Shown piece by piece: positions 46,155 through 57,725 of a stretch of 64,000 nucleotides of DNA (its first letter is position 1; each line of letters starts with the position of its first letter). The DNA lies in the NCBI GenBank assembly GCA_001414485.1, contig LLEY01000129.1, forward strand, positions 62,001 through 126,000, read 5' to 3'. The DNA comes from Calycina herbarum. Lineage: Eukaryota > Ascomycota > Leotiomycetes > Helotiales > Pezizellaceae. The notes beneath the pieces are model-generated. The model did no database searches, was not told the DNA's origin, and saw only the letters and a list, made by a program, of their open reading frames with translations. A program made the translations under genes and the position numbers.

Positions 46155-46960
46155 TCATCTTTTTCGGTCCTTGACTTTGAACTTGACACCAAACTTATTC
46201 GTTCCTCCTATCGTAGCTGTTTTCGCCATACCGGCTCTCTGTAGCTCCAGTGCTTGTTCGGTTTGGCTCAAAATATCCAGTCGCTCCCTCGCAACCTGTA
46301 ACCTGTGCTCCAATTTCTCTCGTTCCCTCCTCTGTAACTTTCTCAGAGCTTTCTCTTCGGGCGAAAGTGTTTCGTCTCTCTCCTCGGCAGCTTCGACCTC
46401 CCACTCTGCTTCTTGAACTCTCAGCTCCATTTCCTCCTCCCCATCCATAAATACTGTTTTCTTCCCCCTTCCTGTGAACCCATCATCCTCGTCCATCTCA
46501 TCTCTCGAACTCGCGTCCATAAGCGCAATCTTCTCCTCCAATGCCTTCACCTCCTTCGTAGCAGTATTCCTAGCCGTCCTTACATATCCCACATCCTGAG
46601 TCTTCAATAATCTGACCGTATCAACACTCATTGCCTCGTTTCCTCTATCTCCACTCACGGTACCAGTCCTTGTCTTTCCCATAGTCGCAGGTCCCTTTCG
46701 GGATAACATTCCAAAGTAAAACTCATCGGGATTCTTTTCGAGGACTTTTTGTTTGAGGGCTTTGAGTTTTCGTTTCTTGAGGTTGTGATCTGCTGCTCGG
46801 AGGGAGTAATCCTATATTGGAGATTAGAATGAGAGAAATATACAGTTGGAGATGGAAAACAAACCTTGTGTTTTTCTAACAGACCGAGCTTTTTGCGTTC
46901 CTCGGGTTGCCCTCTCTCACGATGATTGCGCCTCTGGATGGCATTGCGCATAGAAGACAT
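46155..46960 (-). CDS. UTP11: U3 snoRNA-associated protein UTP11
   Basis: Two exons on the minus strand, 46960-46865 and 46811-46155; 250 residues, the usual length for the family. It opens with MSSMRNAIQRRNHRERGQPE and, after the intron, continues DYSLRAADHN...KVLEKNPDEFYFGM, the classical Utp11 signature. The rest is highly charged and coiled-coil prone, ending in a basic KFKVKDRKR. UTP11 belongs to the SSU processome in the nucleolus and is needed for early 18S rRNA cleavage. It is divergent from CMC1 across 380 bp. Confidence 0.95.
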
Positions 46961-47340
46961 GATTGCGGTTTTGTTTCGATACCAGTTCTGCGATGATTGC
47001 TATTCGAAATGCGCGGTGTACAATGTCAGAATGTGTTCTGTATAGACTCGGATTTGTAGTCGGTGGAGGATGTAGGGTAGATTTTTATCTGGAGCTTTGG
47101 AAACTTTCTGAACTTTCTCAGCCTCATGCTCCGAGTATTTTGCGGGGTGCGCCAATCAATTCACACGTGATATCAAAATCCCCTGTCGCGGGAGCTAGAC
47201 CGAGCTCGGAAGCTTCGAAAGCAAAGTTCCAGAAACCGTCCCATTTCTACAACCTCTCCCCAAATCCTCCATTCTGTTCACCAATATCAATTCTCGGGTA
47301 CGTCTGGAATTTGGGTCCGGCTGCTTAATTGTTAGCAAAA
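46961..47340. promoter_or_regulatory. Bidirectional promoter region of UTP11 and CMC1
   Basis: The start codons are 380 bases apart and divergent: one gene for ribosome biogenesis, one for cytochrome oxidase assembly. No obvious TATA box. The plus-strand frame reaching upstream of CMC1 begins with TTG, not ATG. Confidence 0.5.
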
Positions 47341-47972
47341 ATGGCACCCTCTCTCTCAAAACCCCCAGCTACGTCCGAATCCGAGCCAGAAGTTCCACGA
47401 CTTCCTATGCCCTCACGAAATCCATTACCATTGTCTTCGGCACAGGAATCACAAGTGAGAGAGCTATACTATGCGAGAGTGAGGGGATACTGCGCGGCTG
47501 AGATTAAGGGTATGTGGATTTGTCAATTGTCATATTGGAAGGGGTCTTCTCTCTCTGTCCGGATACACAAGTCTTGATTTGGATATACAATATGTAGTAA
47601 CGACAATGCTAATTTATTCCCCAATTAGTCTTTGCAGACTGTGCCCTCGGTCGAACATTTACAGCCCCCTTCAAGTGCCGCGCCCAAAACCGTCTCATGA
47701 ACGCATGTATGATACAACACGCCACACAATCCGAACAAGATGCCGCGCGAGAAGAATGGTTCGCCACAAGATTAAAGCGTCAACGAGATCGAGAGAAGAG
47801 GGAAGAGAGGAGAAAAGAACAAGAAAAGTTCCATAGGGAATGGTGGGGGTTGCCAGAAACGGATAGAGAGGGAGAGAAGGGGAATGAGATTCTAAGGAAA
47901 GCGGAGAGAGTGGGAGGGTTTCCTAGAAGGGACGATGCTGAGGGGACACTAAGTAAAGATCGTCATCGATGA
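47341..47972 (+). CDS. CMC1: Cytochrome c oxidase assembly factor CMC1 (twin CX9C)
   Basis: Two exons, 47341-47509 and 47629-47972; 170 residues. A low-complexity N-terminus is followed by the twin CX9C motif: YC-X9-C ending at ADC, and C-X9-C in the CRAQNRLMNAC segment, with the intron splitting the first motif. Such proteins are imported into the mitochondrial intermembrane space and oxidised by Mia40/Erv1; Cmc1 helps stabilise Cox1 assembly intermediates. A long charged C-terminal helix (QRDREKREERRKEQ) follows and is longer than in yeast Cmc1. The start is the ATG at 47,341 because the four upstream codons begin with TTG. Confidence 0.9.
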
Positions 47973-50900
47973 TCAGATGGGAATCTGTATAAATGGCGTT
48001 TTTGGTTGCATTGCTGGTGTTGGGTTGGATTTTGAAGCGAATCGCAAGGGAACTTGCCTGTAACATAGGAGACTACGCATATAGCGAGGTGGTTGAATCG
48101 AAATCGCCTTTCATTGTGACTATCGAGGAAGTTGCCTCGAAAGTCATAAATCAGCATCTGATCCACCTCTGGAGGAAAGAAAGAGCTACATTAACTGCAC
48201 CTGTAATGCAGCTCTTGCTTTTTAACGTCACCCAGAGGCTTCGAGAGATGCCTCAATGGACGTGCTTTATTATTTAAAGTCTTAAATTATGTATATATTA
48301 GAACTTCTCCGCAGACTCCTCAGAAAACCCAATCAAAGTTGCTTTTCCTTCTCTGATTCAAGCTACACAATGCCGCCTGAATTCAATCGCCCCAAGAAGC
48401 TTGCGTTTCGTTCTTCTTACCCAGAGTTGCTTAGAATGAGAAGTCAGCATTTCTTACGAGTACTTTCTCAAATCTCAAAGTACATACTATCATAATACAG
48501 ATGAATGCATACATTCCAAGCTGGACACGCGATGGAAAACTTTTCTTTTATTCTGGGTTTTGGGGGTGTTACTGCACAAAGTACAAATAGGCTGAGTATT
48601 GATTTCAATGGAAATGATATATCATAAATGAACAATGTATCGTGTTCACCATGTGGTACGAATGCATAAAAAGGAATCGTTGGTCTTGAGCTCAGGCTCT
48701 AGCTTTGTGGTGTTGTGGTTGGAGAGTTGGTGCTCGAAGTCGAGAGCCGAGACTTGGTTCGAGGCTCGAGGTGGTCCCGACTCTCTACTTTCAAAACTTG
48801 AAGCTCTATATCATCAAGCTTAGAAAGTGGTTCCATTTGTAAGCATTACAATCCAAGTTACTGCGAAGAACCCTGCCACTAATCCCATCAATGGAGGAGG
48901 AACAAAAAAGAAAAGAAGATGGGAATCCGAGGGATGGTTTGGAAAGTGGCCCCGCTAGCCTCACTCGCTCCTCCCCTCCCAAAGTGTCGACATGACTTCT
49001 CGGCCTCTGAATTTGACTGCGACGCGTTGGAATTGGAAAGAACGACACGAGAGTAGGCCTTGGCCTGGTCAGCCTCTGCAACCTCCTTCAACTTGACCCC
49101 ATTTGGTACCTGCAGGTAAGCACATCCTAGCTCAGGCTGTCAAAAAGAGAATGAAGTTTACAAGTTACATGGGAAGACAGGCATTGATAGCCAAGGGTTT
49201 TGGAACCCTTTGGTTTCAAAGATTCCCAGCTCCAATGGGGATAACTGTGCGAAATGGTCTCGTTTCGCAGGAATGTACAATTGTTCACTGTGTATTATGT
49301 ATTGCCCACATACTATATGTAGGGGAAGGTAGCTTACCCTCCGTGGCGCATTGAGCTTAGGAGTTAAAACAATTACCCCTCAGCAGTTGACTTTACTCAA
49401 TCACTCTTCGCAAAAATGCACACAACCCGCTGAGTAGCGATCCCTCTCTCCAATATAGAAAGCCTCCAACGATGGGTTGGGTGCGAAGATCTTTTTACTC
49501 GGTTGTTAGAGATTTACCTCTTAGTATACGTTACTCCTTCGCTGTCAGGCGGGGATGGCAAGGAATCGGGTGTTGGAGAAGTTGGATATGATGGTCGTAA
49601 GTTCACTCATTTGCCTTGATTTCTTAGAAAAATTGATGAATACGAAAGAGTTCCAGACCATTAGTTTTGGAGATACCGGAAAAGGCCAATCTAGAATCTG
49701 CTGTCGTTTCTTCTACTAGTTCTAAAATGCTGGATTTCTACGAGACCTGGATATTTGAGGAACAGAAACACATCTAATCATAATTTTATTCGGTTTTTGT
49801 CTGATAGTTTCTTATTTCATTACGTTCTCTGGAGGATTAAAGTTTCAGAAATGAAGTTACAAGCAGTATTCACACATTTATTCTTGAATTCAGTCTTTGA
49901 TATTATCTTACTTCTTTCTATTACATATGATTTTTATCACAAACCGTAGATTAAAAATTCATAGGACAGGCAAGGCAGCATGAGTATATCCTTTGTTGCA
50001 TGCCTCGTCTCGAATCGTAGCGACCTAACCCACGCACTCCAGACGTTACCTTGGCGCAAGAAATGGTATCACTACTCTGCCGCCGAGTAATGTCGAATTA
50101 TGTTGAACTAGAAAACTTGTATCAAGTGAACGAAGTCCCCATCCGGAGCTAAAGCCACCCCCCGCAGTTACCATCTCTATCTCTCATTTTTGTCAGAGCG
50201 TATTCATCTAAATCTTGTCATCTCCCCCTTCTACAATTGGTTCCTCTCCCAACTTCAGGGGATTTTGCAAAATGGGCATCTTAAACATATGAATGTAGAC
50301 TAGGTGTAGAACGCCCTGCACAGTGTCCTCATCGCTTATTTCATCTTCGGGATTTATGTCTTGGACACGTGGTTAAGAGCTTTAGAAAAGCACGCCATCA
50401 GCAAGGTATCTATCTGTAAGCAAACAGGTATAAAACTTGCTTGAAGATGAATTTTGGGAACACCTGTTTGTCAAACTTACGGGAACCATGTGATGGACCT
50501 GGTGAACCAGTGAAACTGTTTGGGTCTAGAACCGTACTATATAGTCATTGATGCCCCACTTCTTCACAGGCTGCGCTCATATGCTATGCATGTAGTTACT
50601 TAGAGTAACACAAGCTTGTACGCAATCTTTCATCTCAACTGCGAAGCTTTTCCTATCTCTTATGAGAACCCTTTTGCGTGCTGAAAAGTGAGTTATTAAT
50701 TTTTCAATGACTTATCTAATAGTTACTCTAGTAAATCAATTATCTAATCTAAACTAAATATTGGTTTTTATTGAAAAGACTTACATCAATAGTTTATTCA
50801 AGACTTGTTATAACTCTGTCAAATACTTAGCAGAAAAGCATTTGATCATCTTCATTGTCCAACTCTTTTGAAACATCAAAGTAAAAACAACAAGCTTACC

Positions 50901-51093
50901 AGAACTCACAACTGAAATGTGTCAAAGTTCCTTAAACTGAAAGTGTCGTCTCATTCACTAACCCTTTGTTCGGCTTCAACTTCACTTTCAAAAATAAGCG
51001 AAGACCACAACCCCACCCAAAATCTCAAATTTAGAAGTTCCCTCCCATATTCTGATCTTTCCTGTCCAAAACATCATCTTCAGCCCAGCAAAG
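47973..51093. other. 3.1-kb gene-free region
   Basis: I found no supported gene. It is AT-rich at 49,720-49,960 and 50,690-50,780 and holds short chance frames only. An imperfect hairpin sits at 50,416-50,480 (arms GTAAGCAAACAGGT and ACCTGTTTGTCAAACTTAC). The CT/CCACC-rich stretch near 51,010-51,090 is the likely leader of the next gene. Confidence 0.5.
50416..50480. repeat. Imperfect hairpin in gene-free sequence
   Basis: GTAAGCAAACAGGT at 50,416-50,429 pairs with ACCTGTTTGTCAAACTTAC at 50,462-50,480, the right arm carrying five extra bases. The loop is about 32 bases. Function unknown. Confidence 0.5.
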
Positions 51094-53814
51094 ATGTCGC
51101 AACCACTACCACCACTACCACCGCTCCCACAGATCGACCGACCACCCATCCCACCCAGCGGCAAAATCCCCCTCTCAACCCCCCTCCTCTACATCGCTCA
51201 AACACAAACCAAAGGCCTCGGCCTCTTCGCAGCCCAGGACCTCCCGCCAAACACCCTCCTCCTCCTCGAGTCTCCTCTCCTCTACATCTCCAACAGCGAT
51301 ATCCAGGATCTTACACCACATTCGCAATCCTCCTGGGCGCCTCTCACGACCTATCTCAATGGTATACTTCCCGATCCGCTCACAATAACGATCAGTGAAT
51401 TACCCTTCGACAAACAGTTTGCATTTTATAACTTGTCTTATGGACAGTGGAAGGGGAGTTGCGAGCGGAGTATCGTTTGGAGGAATGGGTTTGGGGTTGA
51501 GCTTTTGAGTGGGACAGTTGTTGGGGGGATGGCGAGTCGGTTGAATCACGCCTGTGTTCCTAATGCGAAGATTTCTTGGTGCACCGCGGAGGATATTGAG
51601 GATGCTAGGAGGGAGGATGAGGAACAGGAGGGGTGTGTGATGAGTGGAGGGTTGAACAATGGTGAGGTTTTTACGGCAGGGCTGAGTCAACATTTTGATG
51701 AGTTGATATTTGAGGCGCCTAAGGAGAGGGGTGGGAAGATGATGTTGTGGAATCATTTGCCGATAAAGAAGGGAGAGGAGGTTACGATTGATTATGGGCA
51801 TGGGCCTGAGGAGTTGAAGAACAATTATGGGTTTGACTGTACTTGTTCAGTTTGCATTTCTGGGTTGGTCCGATCTGATTTGGCTGAGAGTAGCAGGAGA
51901 AGTATCAGATATGACGACAGAGGAAGTGTTTCCAGTTACCGAACATGCAATCAATCTGCGAAGAACAGCAGCGAATCTATTGAAGCTGTCACAAGAAATC
52001 ACAGTTACGACCGCTTAGCGAAGCAGAGATCGAAAAACAGCGGTATTGGTGTTCTGGAAACGCTCTACAGAGTCCAAGGTGACCAAGCTGGTGACTCTGA
52101 AGATGAAGAGATGGAAGGTTCAGAATATCAAACATGCGAAGAAGAGATCGATCCGCTATACCAACGACCTTTACCACCAATTCCAGAAAAGGACAGCCCT
52201 GCAGTCTCAAAGATGAAGGAACCAGAGCTACCTACAAACAACAGCAGTTACGCCAACATCTTTGAAGCAAAAGAAGTCAACTACACAAAGCTCAACCACA
52301 GTTCGCTTCACCTCGTCAACATGTCAAAGGACACACCACCAGCCTCCTCACAAACATCCTCTTCCCTACACCCCTCAGATTCCTGCTCCCTCTCACCTCC
52401 GTCCTCTGACTCAGAAGATGCCAACTTATCACCCCTCCGCCATCCAGAAACCCTCGGCGACCTCATAACCATCAGCACATCCAACAAACACCGCGGTCTT
52501 GGAGTCTTCGCCCTAAAACCCCTCATGTCCGGATCCCTCGTCCTCCTCGAAGCACCCCTTCTCCACCTCAGCTACCCAACCAGTTCGCACCGCGCATGCA
52601 AACACCTTATCCCCGACCCCCTAGATGCGATAGTCCATGCTCTACCTCCTTCCCGACGAAGCGCTTTTTGTTCCTTATATCGATATACTTACCTCCAGAC
52701 ACCAGCGAACCCATATCGAGAAATCATATGGACAAATGCCTTTGGAGTCAATATAGACGACAGTGCCGTCTTTGAGGTAACATGTAGAATTAACCACGCC
52801 TGTCGGCCGAATTGTAAATGGCATTGGAAATACGCGGATGCGGAGAAGGGAGAGGTAGAGGGGAAGATGATGGTTTATGCTATGCGGGATATTGCCGAAG
52901 GCGAAGAATTATCAATCGACTATGGATTTGCTGGTGATGAGTTGGAGAGCAAATATGGGTTTCGATGCGACTGCGGAAACTGCGACGAGATCAGAGAAGT
53001 TAAGACAATCCTAGGGGGCTTTAGCGAGGGTATAGACTCGACACCACGCATTACAGCACCAACCACCAACAACACACCAAGTACCCCAAAAGCAAAAGAC
53101 GAGAAAGCAGCCATGGAATTCCTTAACACCCTCGCCCAACTGCAAAAACCAAAAAGCCCCTCTCGACCCCAAAATCCAAGTCCAAAATCACCCCTCAACT
53201 CTTCCTTGAGAGCACCCTTCACACACAAACCACCCACCTCTCAACCCCCACCCCGCCGCCGTCCAGAAACCCTCGGCTCAATGGTAGAAATCCGCCCCTC
53301 AATCCAAAACAACATCTCCCACGGTCTCGGCCTCTTCGCCCTCCACGACATCAAAACCGGCCGTCTCCTCCTCGACGAAGCCCCCCTCTTCACCTACCCC
53401 TCCCACGTCACCTTCCCCCACATCCTCTACGAACTCTCAAAACTCGAGCCGGAAGAGATGGAGGTAATAAACAGCCTCTCTTCCCGTCCTTCAGAACCGA
53501 AAATGGAGTTAGACGAGTTGTTACGATCTGCCGCATTTTTGCGACTAGATGGGAAAGCCAAGGGGATTTTCGAGGTAACTTGTAGGATTAATCATGCTTA
53601 TTCACAGAATGCGAATTGTAATTGGGTGTGGGGACAGAGGATGTTAGTTCGTGCGAAACGAGATATTTTGAAGGGCGAGGAGATTACAATCAGTTATGGG
53701 GTGGAGGATAGGAAGGAGATGTTGGAGAATTATGGGTTTGTTTGTGCGTGTGGGGTTGGGTGTGTCAATGACAAGAATCGGAGAATTGAGGAGGACGAGG
53801 TGATGGAGGATTGA
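51094..53814 (+). CDS. Protein with three tandem SET domains
   Basis: Single intronless exon, 906 residues. Three SET-like units are visible, each starting with a GLGLFA-type signature: unit 1 about 32-254, unit 2 about 457-630, unit 3 about 730-890. Units 1 and 2 keep the substrate/cofactor motif (NHACVPN 151-157; NHACRPN 567-573), the IDYG motif (232-235; 608-611) and a post-SET Cys cluster (FDCTCSVC; FRCDCGNC). Unit 3 reads NHAY instead of NHAC, QN instead of PN, and ISYG, so it may be inactive. Units 2 and 3 are each preceded by RxPETLG (449-455, 722-728), which points to internal duplication. SET proteins of this type methylate lysines; the target is unknown. Linkers are Ser/Pro-rich. 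There is no MYND zinc finger. Confidence 0.85.
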   Translation: MSQPLPPLPPLPQIDRPPIPPSGKIPLSTPLLYIAQTQTKGLGLFAAQDLPPNTLLLLESPLLYISNSDIQDLTPHSQSSWAPLTTYLNGILPDPLTITISELPFDKQFAFYNLSYGQWKGSCERSIVWRNGFGVELLSGTVVGGMASRLNHACVPNAKISWCTAEDIEDARREDEEQEGCVMSGGLNNGEVFTAGLSQHFDELIFEAPKERGGKMMLWNHLPIKKGEEVTIDYGHGPEELKNNYGFDCTCSVCISGLVRSDLAESSRRSIRYDDRGSVSSYRTCNQSAKNSSESIEAVTRNHSYDRLAKQRSKNSGIGVLETLYRVQGDQAGDSEDEEMEGSEYQTCEEEIDPLYQRPLPPIPEKDSPAVSKMKEPELPTNNSSYANIFEAKEVNYTKLNHSSLHLVNMSKDTPPASSQTSSSLHPSDSCSLSPPSSDSEDANLSPLRHPETLGDLITISTSNKHRGLGVFALKPLMSGSLVLLEAPLLHLSYPTSSHRACKHLIPDPLDAIVHALPPSRRSAFCSLYRYTYLQTPANPYREIIWTNAFGVNIDDSAVFEVTCRINHACRPNCKWHWKYADAEKGEVEGKMMVYAMRDIAEGEELSIDYGFAGDELESKYGFRCDCGNCDEIREVKTILGGFSEGIDSTPRITAPTTNNTPSTPKAKDEKAAMEFLNTLAQLQKPKSPSRPQNPSPKSPLNSSLRAPFTHKPPTSQPPPRRRPETLGSMVEIRPSIQNNISHGLGLFALHDIKTGRLLLDEAPLFTYPSHVTFPHILYELSKLEPEEMEVINSLSSRPSEPKMELDELLRSAAFLRLDGKAKGIFEVTCRINHAYSQNANCNWVWGQRMLVRAKRDILKGEEITISYGVEDRKEMLENYGFVCACGVGCVNDKNRRIEEDEVMED

Positions 53815-54360
53815 TGGACCCGCACACTTTAAGACCAAAAAGTTGTGGGATAATGACGAGAGCGATTGAGAGAAGAATTGAGAGGACTGGCAGCGTTTGA
53901 GTAATTGGGCCTCTGGTTTATTGGTCACGACTCGCTGGGCAAACAGTCTCCTCTTTGGTCTCTACACTGGATAGATCAGACAAGATCACTTGTCTACCAA
54001 GAGAAGTTGCTACCTTGGAAAGCGAGGATTGATCTTTGTAATGCATGTAAGATAACGGCAGAAATTTGGTCGGGTAATGGTAATGAGAACGAGGGCGAGA
54101 GTCTGCATTCAGGATCAGTTTGGCTGTCCAAACCACCTGAGAAGCACAAGCCCAAAAATTGTAAATAGAACCAAAATCAAAATCAGAAACCAGCAAGTAA
54201 TCAAGGAAAATATTTTTCTAATTCAAAGTAACCCCATCGCAGTAAAAGGAACTAACTGCCAAGGTCAAAAAAAGATTATTTACACCACCCCACCCATAAT
54301 CAAACAGAAAGTTTCGAAAGACCATATCATGCTAATTACCCTGTTGAATCGATCCCCGAC
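53815..54360. other. Convergent 3' flanks of the SET and glucanosyltransferase genes
   Basis: 0.55 kb without a supported gene; it should contain both terminators. Confidence 0.45.
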
Positions 54361-56100
54361 CTAAAGCATAATCATACCCATCCCCGAAAGTCCAGCTACC
54401 AATGTAAACCCAACTGCAAACATGTATTTTCCAAAACCTAACGAAGCCCCCACAATCTCTCCACCATCACTCTTCTTGGTCGTAGATGAAGCAGCTCCTG
54501 AGCCTGAGCTACCACCTGAGGCGCCTGGTAGAGCAGCTGTAGCGGAACTGAGAACAGCTGAGCAAGAGCTTTGAGCTGAAACCTTGACCACTGTAGCGTT
54601 TCCTCCGAAATCACATCCTTTAGCTTGGTCGGAAGTTGGCAACGAGGAATAGTAAGCATTGAAGGCCCATGATAACTGCTCAGTGGCATTGCACATGGAA
54701 TAAGCACCATAGGTTCCAGTGGTGGTATTTCTGACAATGTTTGCACATGGCTTTCCATCGTTGTAACCGCAAACTTGAGCGAACAGTGGACCAAATGATT
54801 CCTTGTCAACCGAGGTCTTTGCTTGACATCCCAGAGTGCTCATCATACAAGCGCAAACCCCCTTATCTGGAGTTGGAGGAAGAACGCTTGCTGCAGCCCA
54901 ATTGCTTGCGACCGGTGGGCAGGCAAGAGCAGAGTTTGAAGGGGTATAACTTCCCATCTCAACACCGCTTGGCTTTGCAGAGGCAAGTTGTGTTTGCAAA
55001 GGAGCGTAATCGGCAAGTGTGCTGACGGAAGAAGGATTGACAGCGGTCACCAAGCCAAAATCGTTCTTCTCTTGGAAATATTCGAATACGATACCACCGG
55101 AGAAGACTGGGGTCATCTGGTCGCCATAAATAGCTTCAACTTCTGTGAATTTTCTGGCAGCAGCTCCACCCTGTGTGTTGCAACCATACTCGGCGAAGAA
55201 AGATGGAACGGAATAGGTAGCAAATTCCTTGACTCTCTCCGAGTAGCCAGATGTAGCAAAAGAGGAATCTCCACACCATTCGTAAATGTTGTATCCCCAG
55301 AAGTCAATCTGAGAGATTGGATCGCCACAATTCAAGTAAGCAGCAACTTGAGCACGAACGGTCTGGTCGTCATCTGCAGCATATCCAACACCTAGAGCAC
55401 GGTATTTCTTGGCTACGATATATGCCTTGGTATCACGAACGGCAGCCTTGACGAAAGCAGCGGATCCGGTGTACGTAAGATTGTTGGGAACCTCATTTCC
55501 TGCGAAAAAGCCAATAACATTGGTATACGGGGCTAAGGAATCGACGACAGATGTATATCGATCGTAGAGGGCGGTGGTCCATTGAGGATCACTTCGAACG
55601 ATAGATTGACTTGGCTCGCCCAAATCGCTAATAACATATATTCCCGCATCATCGAGTAGCTTCATACAAGTTGTATGATCCTTGGTTGGGTCAATGGCGT
55701 AGGTCCGAATGGTGTTGACTCCTAGTTGTTGCAACAATGGGACATCTCGTGTACATGAAGTGACGTCGCCGAGAGGATCAACATAGGTTGTGCCCTATTG
55801 ATTTCTTGTTAGAAATTGACGCGTTTATTTGTATGAGGGTGGATGGACTTACTGCTTGGGGTTCTCCTCCATTGGCACCGATGCCTGACTGATATGCTAC
55901 ACCTTTGATGAAGAATTGAGTACCGTTGGATTTAAAAAAGAATTTGGAGCCCTAATCATGTCAGTCCGGGTCCCTGAGGATTGTTTCTGGGACGTTGGCA
56001 ATGAACATACCTTGATGACAATGGGATCGAGAGTGGCGGAGGCGGTATTAAGTAGAAGGGTCGCGGCAGCGAAGATGGGGATGAGGGAGTATCTAGCCAT
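54361..56100 (-). CDS. GAS1: GPI-anchored beta-1,3-glucanosyltransferase, GH72 with CBM43 (Gas1/Gel type)
   Basis: Three exons on the minus strand, 56100-56011, 55951-55853 and 55794-54361; 540 residues. A signal peptide (MARYSLIPIFAAATLLLNTASA) precedes the GH72 domain, with the two catalytic glutamates in FAGNEV (Glu164, acid/base) and FFAEYGC (Glu265, nucleophile), within a few residues of their positions in Gas1 and Gel1. A Cys-rich CBM43/X8 module follows (about 375-465, CACMMSTLGCQAK onward), then a Ser/Gly/Ala-rich stretch and a hydrophobic C-terminus for GPI attachment. The enzyme elongates and branches wall glucan at the plasma membrane. Upstream ORF residues before Met1 are a frame extension, not coding. 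Both introns fall in phase 0. Confidence 0.93.
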
Positions 56101-57302
56101 GATTGCAGGTTTGTGGTATGGCAAATGATGGTGTTGTAGCTCGGTCGCGATGCAAAGGAAAAGGAAACAAAACAGTGGAAGTGGAAGTTGGCAGAAACGA
56201 CAGACTGCGTTGAAGAGAAATGAATTAACGGTAGTACTACGTACACCCGACGTAAAAGGTTGAGTGAGAGGAGGAAGGAGCAGTCGCGAAGGAGGAAATC
56301 ACCAACAACTCTTTCCAAATTAAATTGTTTGTAAAGCAAAGGAGAATGGGGCGAGACAGAGTCAGCCTGGAAGGGGATGCGGCACCTAGTTGGGTTGGTA
56401 CTGAAGGTGCCACCTGCTGAAATGGGAGTGGGAATTGCATCCAGTGGCCGAACATCCGACCCAGAAGCTGCCATCTGGTTGGGCAGACTTTGTTCCTGTA
56501 CTGCAGCTGCAGGTCGACGCCATCACAGGAACTAGTCTCCTACAAACCTGGAAAGGGGGCACAGCTCGTGTTCTATTTCCGCCTTCAAGAGATCTTCAAC
56601 TGAGGTCGTCGTCGACCTTATCAAACACTATGCAGACGGATATCCGATAGCGACGATAGCCAATTTACCCCACAAAGTCAGGATATCTGATGATGATGAT
56701 CCTTCCAAGGTTCTCGAGCCCTTGAAACATCCAAGTGTTGATGGCGAAGCTTCGAACGCCCGGCCCGAAGCTTGTCAAAACAAGCCTCGGACGAACCTGG
56801 TCTAACGGGGTGAAAAGTGGATAAGACGATGGATATTTCTATGGAAACCATTTCAAAGCTCTTCGTTATTCTATGAGGGATAAACAATTGACAATCTAAT
56901 CATTAGCTTCGCATTCTAAGCCGATGGAAGATCTATTCGAGAATGCACTTGGGCAAGATGACGCGTCTCGGAATACGTTACGATACGAGCTCCAGTAAAT
57001 AGCTCGTTGTGTTGACTAAATATTACTCTAGGATAATCAAACTCTTTAGATTGTCTCAAGTATGTAGGTAGGATAATTCTATACAAAATGGGATCATCGA
57101 GCTAGGTGCAGCTACGAGACAAGATACAAAGATTCACTTAGAGAGAAGCTAGAGAAGTAAAAAAAATCAATGGAGTAGAATCTATCCCCCTAAACACTAA
57201 GTGGTATCCCCATAATTCCGTCCCATGCCGTCATTTTCGTCTCAAAGGTACTTTACAAATAATACATCCGTTCTCACCCTAGCATACCCCCTCTACCTCT
57301 CT
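56101..57302. other. Promoter region of the glucanosyltransferase gene and downstream flank of the next
   Basis: 1.2 kb without a supported gene. The CTGCAGCTGCAG-like sequence near 56,500-56,515 (TACTGCAGCTGCAGGTCG) is a short palindromic stretch. Nothing else stands out. Confidence 0.45.
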
Positions 57303-57725
57303 CTACTCCTCTCTCCTCTCCTCTTCCCCACCCCTCCAAACCTTCCACTTATTCCACCCCCAAATCCCCCAAGTCACGCTCTCCGCCGTCGAAACAAGCA
57401 CAAACCCCCCTATGAGAACCATCCTCGTCGTCTTCGACGCATTCTTGAACATATCCGAGAACCCCGCTGATTCGAAGCCTGGATTCTGTTGCCCGGGAGG
57501 CTTCGATGGTCCCTTGGGCTTAGGAGTTGATGAAGGTAATGGGGACGTGTTTCGTATTCTCAATGTGGATGAGAAATTCCTCATTGAAGATGAGAGGATG
57601 GATTTTTGAGAGAGTTTTGAGACATGCTGTGGTTTTGGGAGGATATGTGAAGGGTGAGAGGATGAGTGGATTGTAGGGGTTGAGATGAGGAGTTCGGAGG
57701 CTTTTACTGGGAGACGGAGTGCCAT
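57303..57725 (-). CDS. Small probable mitochondrial membrane protein, function unknown
   Basis: Single exon, 140 residues. The N-terminal 55 residues are Ser/Lys/Arg-rich with almost no acids (MALRLPVKASELLIST...), as in a mitochondrial presequence. A Pro/Ser/Lys linker leads to one hydrophobic segment near 101-122 (RMVLIGGFVLVSTAESVTWGIWGW), and the tail ends in acidic-basic EEERREE. I recognise no named family. It is intronless, and its size leaves modest doubt that it is real. Confidence 0.6.
   Translation of the reverse strand: MALRLPVKASELLISTPTIHSSSHPSHILPKPQHVSKLSQKSILSSSMRNFSSTLRIRNTSPLPSSTPKPKGPSKPPGQQNPGFESAGFSDMFKNASKTTRMVLIGGFVLVSTAESVTWGIWGWNKWKVWRGGEEERREE

Noticed and set aside
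47993..48277. 94-codon plus-strand frame after CMC1 with a hydrophobic start
   Set aside because: It begins 20 bases after the CMC1 stop, has no promoter room and no recognisable family; most likely 3' UTR.
51094..51400. Second overlapping frame starting at 50,919 as an upstream gene of the SET protein
   Set aside because: It overlaps the real start in another frame and is a Pro/Thr-rich by-product of the CCACC-rich leader.
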